Assembly (NCBI GenBank): GCA_009774765.1
Contig: VSOK01000021.1
Span: 1-44,203, forward strand
DNA from: Bacteroidales bacterium
GTDB lineage: Bacteria > Bacteroidota > Bacteroidia > Bacteroidales > UBA932
Direction: 5' to 3'
DNA length: 44,203 nucleotides
This document shows, piece by piece, positions 7,747-14,886 of this stretch (position 1 is its first letter; every line of letters starts with the position of its first letter). The position numbers and the translations under genes are program-made. The notes beneath the pieces are model-generated. The model had not been told where the DNA came from, searched no databases, and saw nothing but the letters and a program-made list of their open reading frames with translations.

Positions 7747-7881
7747 ATGAAGAATATATTTAATCTTGTGATTGCTTCCTATCCTTTGGGTAATAACATG
7801 CCTCATAGAAATGTAATGATATTGAATAAGGAGAATTTGGGTAAACAGGTGTCTTTTTCCAATAATTCGTTTATTTTTTGA
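7747..7881 (+). CDS. Small unrecognised ORF (44 aa)
   Basis: An open frame begins 6 bp after the preceding propeller stop and runs MKNIFNLVIASYPLGNNM... to TGA at 7879-7881. It has no clear signal peptide, no cysteines and no NVEALA motif. It may be a fragment of a lost gene or chance. It fills most of the gap between the propeller gene and NVEALA copy 3. Confidence 0.25.
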   Translation: MKNIFNLVIASYPLGNNMPHRNVMILNKENLGKQVSFSNNSFIF

Positions 7882-7933
7882 GATGGTTCTTAGTGTTAAG
7901 TAATATAAATGCTATGGGAAAAAGGTGATGGCT

Positions 7934-8155
7934 ATGAAAAAAGTAATGATTCTGGTGTCAGCGATTGCGCTGACCGCATCTGCAGCTACTGCTGCTTATG
8001 TATTCTCTCAGAAGTCATCCGGTCTTTTTGAGGCTAATGTTGCCGCTTTGACAGACGGGGAAAGTTACACTTCTTGGGGATGTAGAGGTGGTATTAGCGT
8101 TTGTGAAGCAGAATGTGGTTTGTGCCTACGAGAGTTTCAGGTACTGGTCGTTTGA
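7934..8155 (+). CDS. NVEALA-type small secreted Cys-rich peptide, copy 3
   Basis: 73 residues from the ATG at 7934, aligned to the start of copies 1 and 2 (in-frame GTG 7925 and ATG 7928 lie upstream). The signal segment is nearly identical to the other copies but with several base changes (Val12 to Ala, Ile to Leu), and the motif reads EANVAALTDGE. The variable tail carries four cysteines (WGC, VC, EC, GLC) in about 20 residues and ends REFQVLVV. It is the most diverged of the three heads, suggesting an older copy. The next propeller gene starts about 150 bp downstream, after a MITE-like repeat. Confidence 0.82.
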   Translation: MKKVMILVSAIALTASAATAAYVFSQKSSGLFEANVAALTDGESYTSWGCRGGISVCEAECGLCLREFQVLVV

Positions 8156-8190
8156 CTGGATCCCACACTTGTAGTAAGTAAAATTACAAA

Positions 8191-8291
8191 GAGGCTGGCT
8201 AAAAAGTCCTGCAATTGTCATTTCGACTGAGTATAGCGAAGTGGATGTTTTATGAATTTATCTTGATATGACATACTTTTAAGTCAGTCTC
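8191..8291. repeat. MITE-like intergenic repeat with imperfect terminal inverted repeats
   Basis: GAGGCTGGCTAAAAAGT (8191-8207) and the complement of 8275-8291 (GAGACTGACTTAAAAGT) agree at 14 of 17 positions, bounding a ~101-bp non-coding stretch. Inside is TCATTTCGACTGAGTATAGC, a sequence type I recall as common in Bacteroidales intergenic repeats. It lies between NVEALA copy 3 and a propeller gene; its right end recurs at 6618-6650. No ORF is present. Confidence 0.5.
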
Positions 8292-8306
8292 ATAAATTAA
8301 TTGAAT

Positions 8307-9365
8307 ATGAGGAACTTTCAATTCGGTGTCTTTCTGCTGCTTATAACCAGCAGTATGCTGTTTTATGGATGTAACAGAACAGGAATAAATTATGAAAATG
8401 ATATAGTGACAGAGGAGACTCTTGTGGCAGATGTCGAAATAATGGAAAGTAAATTCTTATTTAATTTTCCTAAAGATATTTTTATATCAGACTCGTTGCT
8501 GATAGTATATGACATCCAAGGTTATGATGATGCCTTTCATATTTTTAGGAAGGAGACAGGAGAATATATAAAAAGTTTTGGACATCGTGGCCGTGGACCA
8601 GGAGAAATCATTGATGCCAGTTCTGTGGACTGTTCTTCAGGAAAGATAGTTGTCTGTGCTCCGAACCAGAATAAAATAGTTGTCTATGAACTGGATAGGA
8701 TTCTGTCGGATAAACCGGACTCTTACAGGGAAATCCAGATAGTAGAAGTTCCGAATTTCGTGAAAAAGGCAGTCCTGTATGATAATGGCTATATAATAAA
8801 GGGCAATGATGATAGAATGCGCTATGGCATTTGGATTCCAGAACAAGGACTTTTTAAGAATGTCTATACAGAATATCCTCAGTTGAGTACAAATGCGGAA
8901 ATAAATTGGTCGTTGACGGATTATGCTTCAAGGCTCAGGCTGAGTCCGGATTGCAGAAAACTTGTCTCGGGCTCATATATTGGTTGTGTTCTGGAAATAT
9001 TGGATATTCAGGATGATGGTTGTTTTGGGATGTCGACAACAAGATATTTTTATGAACCGATATGGAAAATAGCATCTGGTGCTGTTCCTAAATGGGCTGT
9101 TCCAACAGATGAAACAATAATTGGATTTCAGGATATTTCTCTTACTCAAAATTATATTTATGGTCTTGTGTGGGGAATTGAACTGGAAGTCTTGGAAAGC
9201 GGTCATCCGTTTATTTCCAAGTTTGACTATAGTGGTAATCCAAAGTGTAAGTATCTCATTAATGATTTAATGCTTGCTTTGGCAGTGGATAGTTGTGATA
9301 AGATTGCATACGGTATTGTGATGGATTCTGATGGTGAATGCTTTATTGGAAGGATGCGTCTGTAG
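8307..9365 (+). CDS. 6-bladed beta-propeller lipoprotein
   Basis: 352 residues from the ATG at 8307; a TTG six bases upstream is in frame but less likely. The signal ends MLFYGC (Cys at about 22). The family signature GHRGRGPGE is at about 92-100, followed by blade repeats (DASSVDCSSGKIVVC, LRLSPDCRKLVSG) and a closing blade ISKFDYSGNPKCKYLIND, ending FIGRMRL. It is the best match here to the canonical Bacteroidetes 6-bladed beta-propeller family. It follows NVEALA copy 3 and the MITE-like repeat, and precedes another broken thioredoxin-like lipoprotein copy. Confidence 0.87.
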   Translation: MRNFQFGVFLLLITSSMLFYGCNRTGINYENDIVTEETLVADVEIMESKFLFNFPKDIFISDSLLIVYDIQGYDDAFHIFRKETGEYIKSFGHRGRGPGEIIDASSVDCSSGKIVVCAPNQNKIVVYELDRILSDKPDSYREIQIVEVPNFVKKAVLYDNGYIIKGNDDRMRYGIWIPEQGLFKNVYTEYPQLSTNAEINWSLTDYASRLRLSPDCRKLVSGSYIGCVLEILDIQDDGCFGMSTTRYFYEPIWKIASGAVPKWAVPTDETIIGFQDISLTQNYIYGLVWGIELEVLESGHPFISKFDYSGNPKCKYLINDLMLALAVDSCDKIAYGIVMDSDGECFIGRMRL

Positions 9366-9462
9366 AGTTTATTAAAATTGATTAACTGCTGTATGTCAAT
9401 AATATGATTTTTATGGTATCAATTCAAACTGATTTAAGGATAAAGTGTTGATATATAATATT

Positions 9463-9579
9463 ATGGTGATGAAAAACAAATTTCTTCTATTTGTGACAAT
9501 TCCTTTGTTGCTTTTTGCCGGCTGTGCGAGACTTGGTATTATTAATTTTAGCCACGATTTTTTCGGGGCTTTAATCTGA
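9463..9579 (+). pseudogene. Truncated copy of the thioredoxin-like lipoprotein (38 aa)
   Basis: The frame from ATG 9463 gives a near-perfect copy of the signal and lipobox of the 10630 protein (KNKFLLF, IPLLLFAGCAR). At codon 24 it switches to unrelated sequence and stops at 9577-9579. The upstream bases also repeat those before 5104 and 10630. The redox part is absent, so this is a recombination remnant; a short lipidated peptide could in principle still be made. Confidence 0.65.
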
Positions 9580-9586
9580 TTGATCA

Positions 9587-10630
9587 ATGAAAGTAATAAA
9601 TATTACCGACAATATAATCTTTTGTATTATTTTGTTGATACTGACTTCCTGTGGCTCAGAAACAGCGGAGAAAAATTTTGGTGAAATCAAGGATGTATCG
9701 GCAGAATTGATTGTGATTGACGAACTGCTTCAGGCCAATAATATCATTAAGCTTGAAGACTATATTGTTCTCCAGAACGGAAGTGAGGCAGTAGAGGATT
9801 TTTATTTTGTATATTCCTGTCCTGATTTGAGGTTCTTGTATTCATTCGCGAGGCGCGGACGCGGGCCGAATGAGTATATATTCCCTTCTGTAGTAAAGAA
9901 TACCAAGGGTAATGTATTAGCATTTAAGGATCATGCGACAGACCTGATAGCGTTTTATCGTATAACAGACTCTTCAGCAGAACTTCAGATGTCCATGACG
10001 TTCAAATCAGACGACTCGCGCTTCTTTTGGGAAATCAATTGTATCGGAGACTCTTTGATGTTAGTCAAGCATCAGGACTACAAGACTGGGGCACGTGAAC
10101 TTTGGAATCCTTATGATCATGTGATGGTTGACAGCATACCGAACACATTTGAAAAGTTACCTTCACTGATGGGAAAGAACTATTTTACCATTTTTGATGA
10201 CTATCAGATTTCGGCAAATTGTAACAGATTCGCAGTTGCATATACTTTTATTGACCGTATTGAGTTGGGCCGTATCAATAATGGTTCAATAACACTGGAG
10301 TCAGAAATAGGTGTGAAGAGTCCGCCTAAATTTTATAACTATGGCCGTCGGGAAGTAAAAGAATTCAATATAGACAAGAATATTGTTTACTACGAGAATG
10401 TATATTCTGGAGAAAAATATGTATATGCGCTTTATTCGGACGATAGGCTTGACAACACGGAAAAGAATCATTCTTCAGTGCTGGAAATATACTCTTGGTC
10501 TGGAGAGCCGGTATGCCAGTTGAATCTGGAATATCCAATAGCGTATTTTGCAGTAGATGAAGAGCATAATGTGATTTATGGTCTCAATCCCAATGGATTT
10601 GAGGACAAAGTGCTGATATATAGATATTGA
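9587..10630 (+). CDS. 6-bladed beta-propeller lipoprotein
   Basis: 347 residues with lipobox LTSC (Cys at about 22). The family turn ARRGRGPNEYIFP is at about 88-100. Later blades include CNRFAVAYTFIDRIELGRI and the closing LEIYSWSGEPVCQLNLEYPI, ending FEDKVLIYRY. Its TGA overlaps the ATG of the thioredoxin-like lipoprotein (TGATG at 10628-10632), which suggests translational coupling. The 3' end of this gene is duplicated as a scar upstream of NVEALA copy 2, so it has been a recombination donor. No catalytic motif is visible. Confidence 0.87.
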   Translation: MKVINITDNIIFCIILLILTSCGSETAEKNFGEIKDVSAELIVIDELLQANNIIKLEDYIVLQNGSEAVEDFYFVYSCPDLRFLYSFARRGRGPNEYIFPSVVKNTKGNVLAFKDHATDLIAFYRITDSSAELQMSMTFKSDDSRFFWEINCIGDSLMLVKHQDYKTGARELWNPYDHVMVDSIPNTFEKLPSLMGKNYFTIFDDYQISANCNRFAVAYTFIDRIELGRINNGSITLESEIGVKSPPKFYNYGRREVKEFNIDKNIVYYENVYSGEKYVYALYSDDRLDNTEKNHSSVLEIYSWSGEPVCQLNLEYPIAYFAVDEEHNVIYGLNPNGFEDKVLIYRY

Positions 10631-11202
10631 TGACTATGAAAAACAAATTTCTTCTATTGGCGGCAATTCCTTTGTTGCTTTTTGCCGGCTGTGCGAGACA
10701 TAAGGTTGCCCGTGAACTTAAGGAGTTCCAGGCATCGGAGATTGTTGTGCCTTCGGGGCTTCAGCAAGTACATGCAAGGTGCATTTCGGAGTACAGCGGT
10801 GACGGGAAGACAGCCTTACTGGTGAATTACTATGATTCTACGGACTGCAGCTCCTGCCGGATTGCTCATTTGGTTGATCTTCTTGACCTGTATGAATTAG
10901 GGGACAGGCATCCGGAGTTTCAGGTGCTGACTATATTTTCTCCTGCAGATGACAGGTATGATGAAGTGATGGCAGAACTGATGCGCAATGATTTCCATTA
11001 TCCTGTGTATGTTGATTATGAAGGCTTGTTCCGAAAGGCTAATCCTCAGATTCCGTCAGATGAGAGGTTTCATAGTTTTCTGCTTGACAAGAATATGAGT
11101 CCGGTGTTTGTCGGTAATCCTGTCGCCGGCCAGGAATTGTGGAGGCTGTTTATGACCGTATTGGACAATATGCTTTCCAATGGAGGCGAGTATAGGGAGT
11201 AA
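10630..11202 (+). CDS. Thioredoxin-fold (redoxin-like) lipoprotein
   Basis: 190 residues. The signal ends LLLFAGC (Cys at about 21). Then LLVNYYDSTDCSSCRIAHL carries a CSSC pair at about 73-76 in the position of the thioredoxin CxxC motif, followed by strand/helix elements (FQVLTIFSP, FHYPVYVDYE, SFLLDKNMSPVFVG) fitting a thioredoxin-like fold. The lack of the usual WCxPC makes a classical TlpA reductase uncertain. It may keep the Cys-rich tails of the NVEALA peptides reduced or oxidised, which is inference from context. The start overlaps the propeller stop; an alternative ATG is 10636. Three broken copies of this gene occur at 2330, 6500 and 9463; this is the only intact one. Confidence 0.72.
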   Translation: MTMKNKFLLLAAIPLLLFAGCARHKVARELKEFQASEIVVPSGLQQVHARCISEYSGDGKTALLVNYYDSTDCSSCRIAHLVDLLDLYELGDRHPEFQVLTIFSPADDRYDEVMAELMRNDFHYPVYVDYEGLFRKANPQIPSDERFHSFLLDKNMSPVFVGNPVAGQELWRLFMTVLDNMLSNGGEYRE

Positions 11203-11231
11203 TATAAATGCTATGGTCCCTTCCTGGCTAC

Positions 11232-11309
11232 TGCGAGGGGTCTGAGATTGAACCGGAACTAATTGCAGGCAGGTGGTTAGTTGACGGGGAATGGACCGAG
11301 CGTAGACAT
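11232..11309 (+). pseudogene. Decayed fragment of a MacB/FtsX-type permease gene
   Basis: In one frame this stretch reads a segment including EIEPELIAGRWLVDGEWTER, matching the segment KPELIEGRWFVDGERTERGH of the permease at 16794-17990 (15 of 22 residues identical in the best block). It has no start and runs into the regulatory region before 11455. It suggests that another copy of the export gene set once lay here. Earlier bases (11199-11217) match those just before NVEALA copy 3 near 7900. Confidence 0.6.
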
Positions 11310-11313
11310 ATTT

Positions 11314-11381
11314 TTGTGGTGAAATCCTGTATATTGTGGTGAAATTATTACCGTTGTCAGTTTTGTTGCATTTTTTGTCAG
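11314..11381 (+). promoter_or_regulatory. Candidate operator array: four TTGT half-sites at 20/20/21-bp spacing
   Basis: TTGTGGTGAAAT occurs at 11314 and again at 11334. TTGTCAG occurs at 11354 and 11375. The four TTGT starts are therefore spaced 20, 20 and 21 bp, about two helical turns, on one DNA face. The array ends about 30 bp before the -7 element at 11413. Direct repeats with about 21-bp periodicity are typical of LytTR-type response regulators, so activation of the downstream operon by such a regulator is a reasonable guess; no regulator gene lies in the window. Confidence 0.55.
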
Positions 11382-11412
11382 AAAATTTATATCGTTTCTG
11401 ACTCCCAATTTC

Positions 11413-11420
11413 TATTTTTG
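11413..11420 (+). promoter_or_regulatory. Promoter -7 element (TATTTTTG) of the peptide-maturation operon
   Basis: TATTTTTG matches TAnnTTTG exactly, 35 bp before the ATG at 11455. No good TTTG is present at the -33 position (the nearest is GTTTCTG at 11394), which is what one would expect of an activator-dependent promoter, and it fits the TTGT array just upstream. It is the only clear promoter between the array and the SusC operon. Confidence 0.6.
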
Positions 11421-11454
11421 CATATAACCACATCAACCTGAAACACCAACTGAT

Positions 11455-13467
11455 ATGTCTCTGTCTTATCATATAAAGAAAGTCATTTTATTCTTTATAT
11501 CTTTTCTGTCTATCTCGTGTACTCCTCGTGTTGACCGCCTGGAATATGCTCTGTGCCTTTCCGGCGATAATCGTCCGGAGCTGGAGAAGGTTCTTGCACG
11601 TTATTCATCTTCACCGTCAGACAGCCTGAAATACCGTGCCGCAGTTTTTCTTATTGAGAACATGCCGGGATACGGGTATTATGAAGGACCGGTCCTTGAC
11701 AATTTTCTTGAATATTACCATCTGTTGCGGAGCGTCAGACTCAAGAGACAGTCTCCCGATGTCGCAGTGGATTCCATAAACAAGAAATACGGAAGATTTG
11801 ACCTGTCCAGTCTGCATTATAAAGAGGATATTCATACAGTCGATTCCGCTTATCTGTGCCGCAATATTGAATGGGCTTTCAAGGTGTGGGAGGAGCAACC
11901 TTGGGGCAGGAATGTGGGCTTTAGGGATTTCTGTGAATATATACTTCCCTATCGTGTCGGCAACGAGACTCTTGCAGACTGGAGGGAAATGTACTATGAA
12001 AAGTATAACGGCATACTTGACGGTCTTCGCAATTCGGACAGTTCTGACCGTGAGGACCCTGCGGCTGCCGCCCGTATAATAACAGACTCCCTTACCGGGC
12101 CGAAGAAGATATTCTTCACAAGTGCGGCTCCAGCAGCCTTGCCCCATATCGGTCCTGTCGCAGCTGATTCGCGTAGCGGCAACTGCCGTGACTTAGTGGA
12201 CTTTGCCCTCTATGTCTGTCGTGCCTTGGGCATCCCGTGTGCTTCTGACTACATGCCTTTCAGAGGGGACGGGAATGTTGGGCATGAATGGGCCTCCTTT
12301 CTCAGCCGTGACAGCCTCTATTGTCAGGATATGGGAAACCCTATGGTCAATTCAAGTAAAATCAGCACTCTCCGTAAGCTGAAAGTGTATCGCCGGACAT
12401 TCAGTATAAATAACAGACTCGATGATGTGGATGTACCTGATTCAGACAAGCCTGATTTCCTTAAAAGACCACGTTTCGAAGATGTGACTCCGGCATACGC
12501 CATAGATTTCCTGAAGACACTTAAAGTTCCTGGAACCGAACTCTACCGTGGAATCAGGCCGAAGACTGTCTATCTGTGCATGAGCAGCCGCTTTTCATGG
12601 ATTCCGGTTGCTGTCGGAAAGTTCCGCCGGGGCAATGCGGAGTTTGAGGATATAGACTGCAATACTCAGGTGATGAGGGTGGCTTCCGTCAAGGACGGTA
12701 AAGTCATATTCTTGAGTGACCCGTTCTATATAAAGGAATCCGGAGAACTGCATTTCTACCGTGCCGGCAAGGAACTTCAGGACATTACGGTGTTCCGCAA
12801 GTTTGCTAAAGTTCAGGAGCTATGGCTGCAGAGGCGTATGCTCGGAGGTATATTCGAGGGCGGTAACAATTTGGATTTTTCAGAAAAAGACACTCTTCAT
12901 ATAATTACAGAACTTCCTGAGCGGCTTTTAAACACGAGCCGTCCTTCTTGTTATGGACCATATAGATATGTTCGGTATTTCGGACCGAAGAACGGTTTCT
13001 GCAATATAGCAGATATGTATGTCTATGATGTTGACGGAAAACTTCTGACAGGAAAGCCTATAGGTGTTCCTGGTAGCTATAGTGGTGACAATAAGTATGA
13101 CTATTGGAGTGCATTGGATGGTGACAATACAACTTCTTTTGACTCACGTATGGGATATGGAGCGTGGGTAGGCCTTGATTTCGGAGAGCCGAGAAAGATT
13201 GGAAAGATTATTTATACTCCTCGCAACCGTGATAACCACGTTCGTCCAGGCGATGAATATGAACTGTTCTATTGTGACGTCAACTGGAAGTCTGCTGGAC
13301 GTGTAGTGGCATCTTCAGACTCCATACTTTATCGTGGAGTTCCATCGGGGGTGCTTTATATTCTTAACAACCTGACTCGTGGCAATCAGATTAGGGTGTT
13401 TTCCTACGATGAAGGTGTGCAGGAGTGGTTGAGGCCGAAACAAAATAAATATGATAATCTAAATTAA
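11455..13467 (+). CDS. Transglutaminase-like lipoprotein with C-terminal discoidin domain
   Basis: 670 residues. The signal ends FLSISC (lipidated Cys at about 22). A transglutaminase-like core spans about 150-310, with a plausible catalytic triad: Cys244 (GNCRDLVDFALYVCRALGIP), His277 (VGHEWASF) and Asp292 (CQDMGN), in the order and spacing of the papain-like transglutaminase/protease fold. An F5/8 type C-like domain follows at about 490-660 (GPYRYVRYFGP, WVGLDFGEPRKIGKI, YTPRNRDNHVRPGDEY). Such proteins may crosslink or cleave peptides at the cell surface; the substrate is unknown. It is the first gene after the promoter and lies 7 bp before the radical SAM gene. Its C-terminal half is duplicated at the window start. 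Confidence 0.85.
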   Translation: MSLSYHIKKVILFFISFLSISCTPRVDRLEYALCLSGDNRPELEKVLARYSSSPSDSLKYRAAVFLIENMPGYGYYEGPVLDNFLEYYHLLRSVRLKRQSPDVAVDSINKKYGRFDLSSLHYKEDIHTVDSAYLCRNIEWAFKVWEEQPWGRNVGFRDFCEYILPYRVGNETLADWREMYYEKYNGILDGLRNSDSSDREDPAAAARIITDSLTGPKKIFFTSAAPAALPHIGPVAADSRSGNCRDLVDFALYVCRALGIPCASDYMPFRGDGNVGHEWASFLSRDSLYCQDMGNPMVNSSKISTLRKLKVYRRTFSINNRLDDVDVPDSDKPDFLKRPRFEDVTPAYAIDFLKTLKVPGTELYRGIRPKTVYLCMSSRFSWIPVAVGKFRRGNAEFEDIDCNTQVMRVASVKDGKVIFLSDPFYIKESGELHFYRAGKELQDITVFRKFAKVQELWLQRRMLGGIFEGGNNLDFSEKDTLHIITELPERLLNTSRPSCYGPYRYVRYFGPKNGFCNIADMYVYDVDGKLLTGKPIGVPGSYSGDNKYDYWSALDGDNTTSFDSRMGYGAWVGLDFGEPRKIGKIIYTPRNRDNHVRPGDEYELFYCDVNWKSAGRVVASSDSILYRGVPSGVLYILNNLTRGNQIRVFSYDEGVQEWLRPKQNKYDNLN

Positions 13468-13474
13468 TGTTATT

Positions 13475-14860
13475 ATGAAACAATATAGGCGGTCAAGTTA
13501 TCTGATAGATGTTGACTTGGATATGGAACCAGGAAAACACATGTTCATTCACGGCTATACAGGTGCAATTGATGTCGTGAGTAATAAAATTTCAGAGTTT
13601 CTTAAGATGACTCCATCTTTTGATGAGGACAATATTGAGTTTTCTAAAGAAACTTTTGACGTACTTACTGCTCGTGGATATGTGACTCAAAAAACGAAAG
13701 AAGAAGAATATGATTATATTTCCAGGCTTGCCGCTTTGCTGCATCGTGATTCTAAAAGATACGGAAAGAGTTTTATGTTTCTTGTAAGTTATGACTGCAA
13801 TTTCCGATGCCCTTACTGCTACGAAGCTGGAATTTCAGGGAATGGAAGAAGCTGGAGCAGGAAAACTTTCACAAAGGAATTAGTTGATAAGGCATACGAT
13901 GCTATGCTGGAAATAGAACCGGATAGGGAAAAGCATCATAAGACCATAACACTTTATGGGGGAGAACCTCTTCTGAAAGAGAATGTGGAAATAGTCAGAT
14001 ATATAGTAAATAAAGGGACAGAACTCGGATATAATTTTCATGCTGTTACGAATGGACATGATTTAGACTATTATAAAGACATTCTTACTCTGGAATCGTT
14101 TAAATTTCTTCAGATAACAATCGATGGTGACAGAGAGATGCATGATTCCCGAAGGTTTCACTATGAAACAGGAAAGTCCTTTGATAAGGTTTTCGCAAAT
14201 ATAAAGTTGGCATTGGATAACAATGTAAGAGTCGGGGTGAGGTTCAATGCAGATGCCAATAATTATATGGAAATACCGAAACTTGAAAAGCTTTTCAAAG
14301 AAGCCGGTTATTCGGATAACAAGAACTTTTCATTTAATGCGGCATTGCTTCAGAATGAAAATCCAGAAAATATTGATGAAAATATCAACTATGTCAGGAG
14401 GGAGGATTTCAATCGTATGTATAAGGAAGCAGGACTGAATATATCTCATCAGGACTATGGATTATATGAGAAACTTATATCGGCATTTAGGAATAACAAG
14501 TGTATAAGATTCCATTCAATCTTCTGTGGAGTTCAGTCAGGTTCTTATATATTTGATCCTCTTGGTGATATCCATACTTGTTGGGATATGGTCGGAATAA
14601 AGAAATATGCAATTGGAACCTATAGTTCGGGACTTGAATGGAATGAGAATTTAAAGGACTGGCATGGGAGGAATATAGGAAATACTCCACAGTGCAGTCA
14701 TTGCAAATATGCTTTGCTTTGCGGAGGAGGTTGTTTGGGTAAAACTTTAAAAAAGAAGAATGACGATTTTAAGGCAAGTTATTGCGATGGATATGCAGAT
14801 ACTGTGAGGCTTATGGCAAATAAGGCTTACGGAGAAATCAAAGCTGCAAATATAATATGA
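13475..14860 (+). CDS. Radical SAM/SPASM peptide maturase
   Basis: 461 residues. An N-terminal ~85-residue segment resembles the winged-helix peptide-recognition (PqqD-like) domains of RiPP maturases. The radical SAM cluster motif CNFRCPYC uses Cys108, Cys112 and Cys115. TLYGGEP (about 168-174) is the usual GGEP strand. The C-terminal SPASM region has Cys369, Cys407, Cys410, Cys416, Cys420 and Cys437 (CSHC and CGGGC), enough for two auxiliary Fe-S clusters. Enzymes of this type install thioether, C-C or epimerised residues on precursor peptides. The two Cys-rich peptides encoded at 18037 and 18365 are the obvious substrates. Which bond it forms cannot be told from sequence. Confidence 0.92.
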   Translation: MKQYRRSSYLIDVDLDMEPGKHMFIHGYTGAIDVVSNKISEFLKMTPSFDEDNIEFSKETFDVLTARGYVTQKTKEEEYDYISRLAALLHRDSKRYGKSFMFLVSYDCNFRCPYCYEAGISGNGRSWSRKTFTKELVDKAYDAMLEIEPDREKHHKTITLYGGEPLLKENVEIVRYIVNKGTELGYNFHAVTNGHDLDYYKDILTLESFKFLQITIDGDREMHDSRRFHYETGKSFDKVFANIKLALDNNVRVGVRFNADANNYMEIPKLEKLFKEAGYSDNKNFSFNAALLQNENPENIDENINYVRREDFNRMYKEAGLNISHQDYGLYEKLISAFRNNKCIRFHSIFCGVQSGSYIFDPLGDIHTCWDMVGIKKYAIGTYSSGLEWNENLKDWHGRNIGNTPQCSHCKYALLCGGGCLGKTLKKKNDDFKASYCDGYADTVRLMANKAYGEIKAANII

Positions 14861-14886
14861 ACCATTACTTATAAACGTATAATACT

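Noticed and set aside
988..8155. Reading the NVEALA peptides as substrates of the radical SAM maturase
   Set aside because: They carry Sec-type signals and lack the FSIEELE leader shared by the two peptides in the operon, so they are probably exported unmodified; kept as a separate system.
2511..9579. Interpreting the repeated fragments as a CRISPR array or integron cassettes
   Set aside because: Repeats are pieces of genes of varying length, with no regular spacers, no cas genes, no integrase and no attC-like sites.
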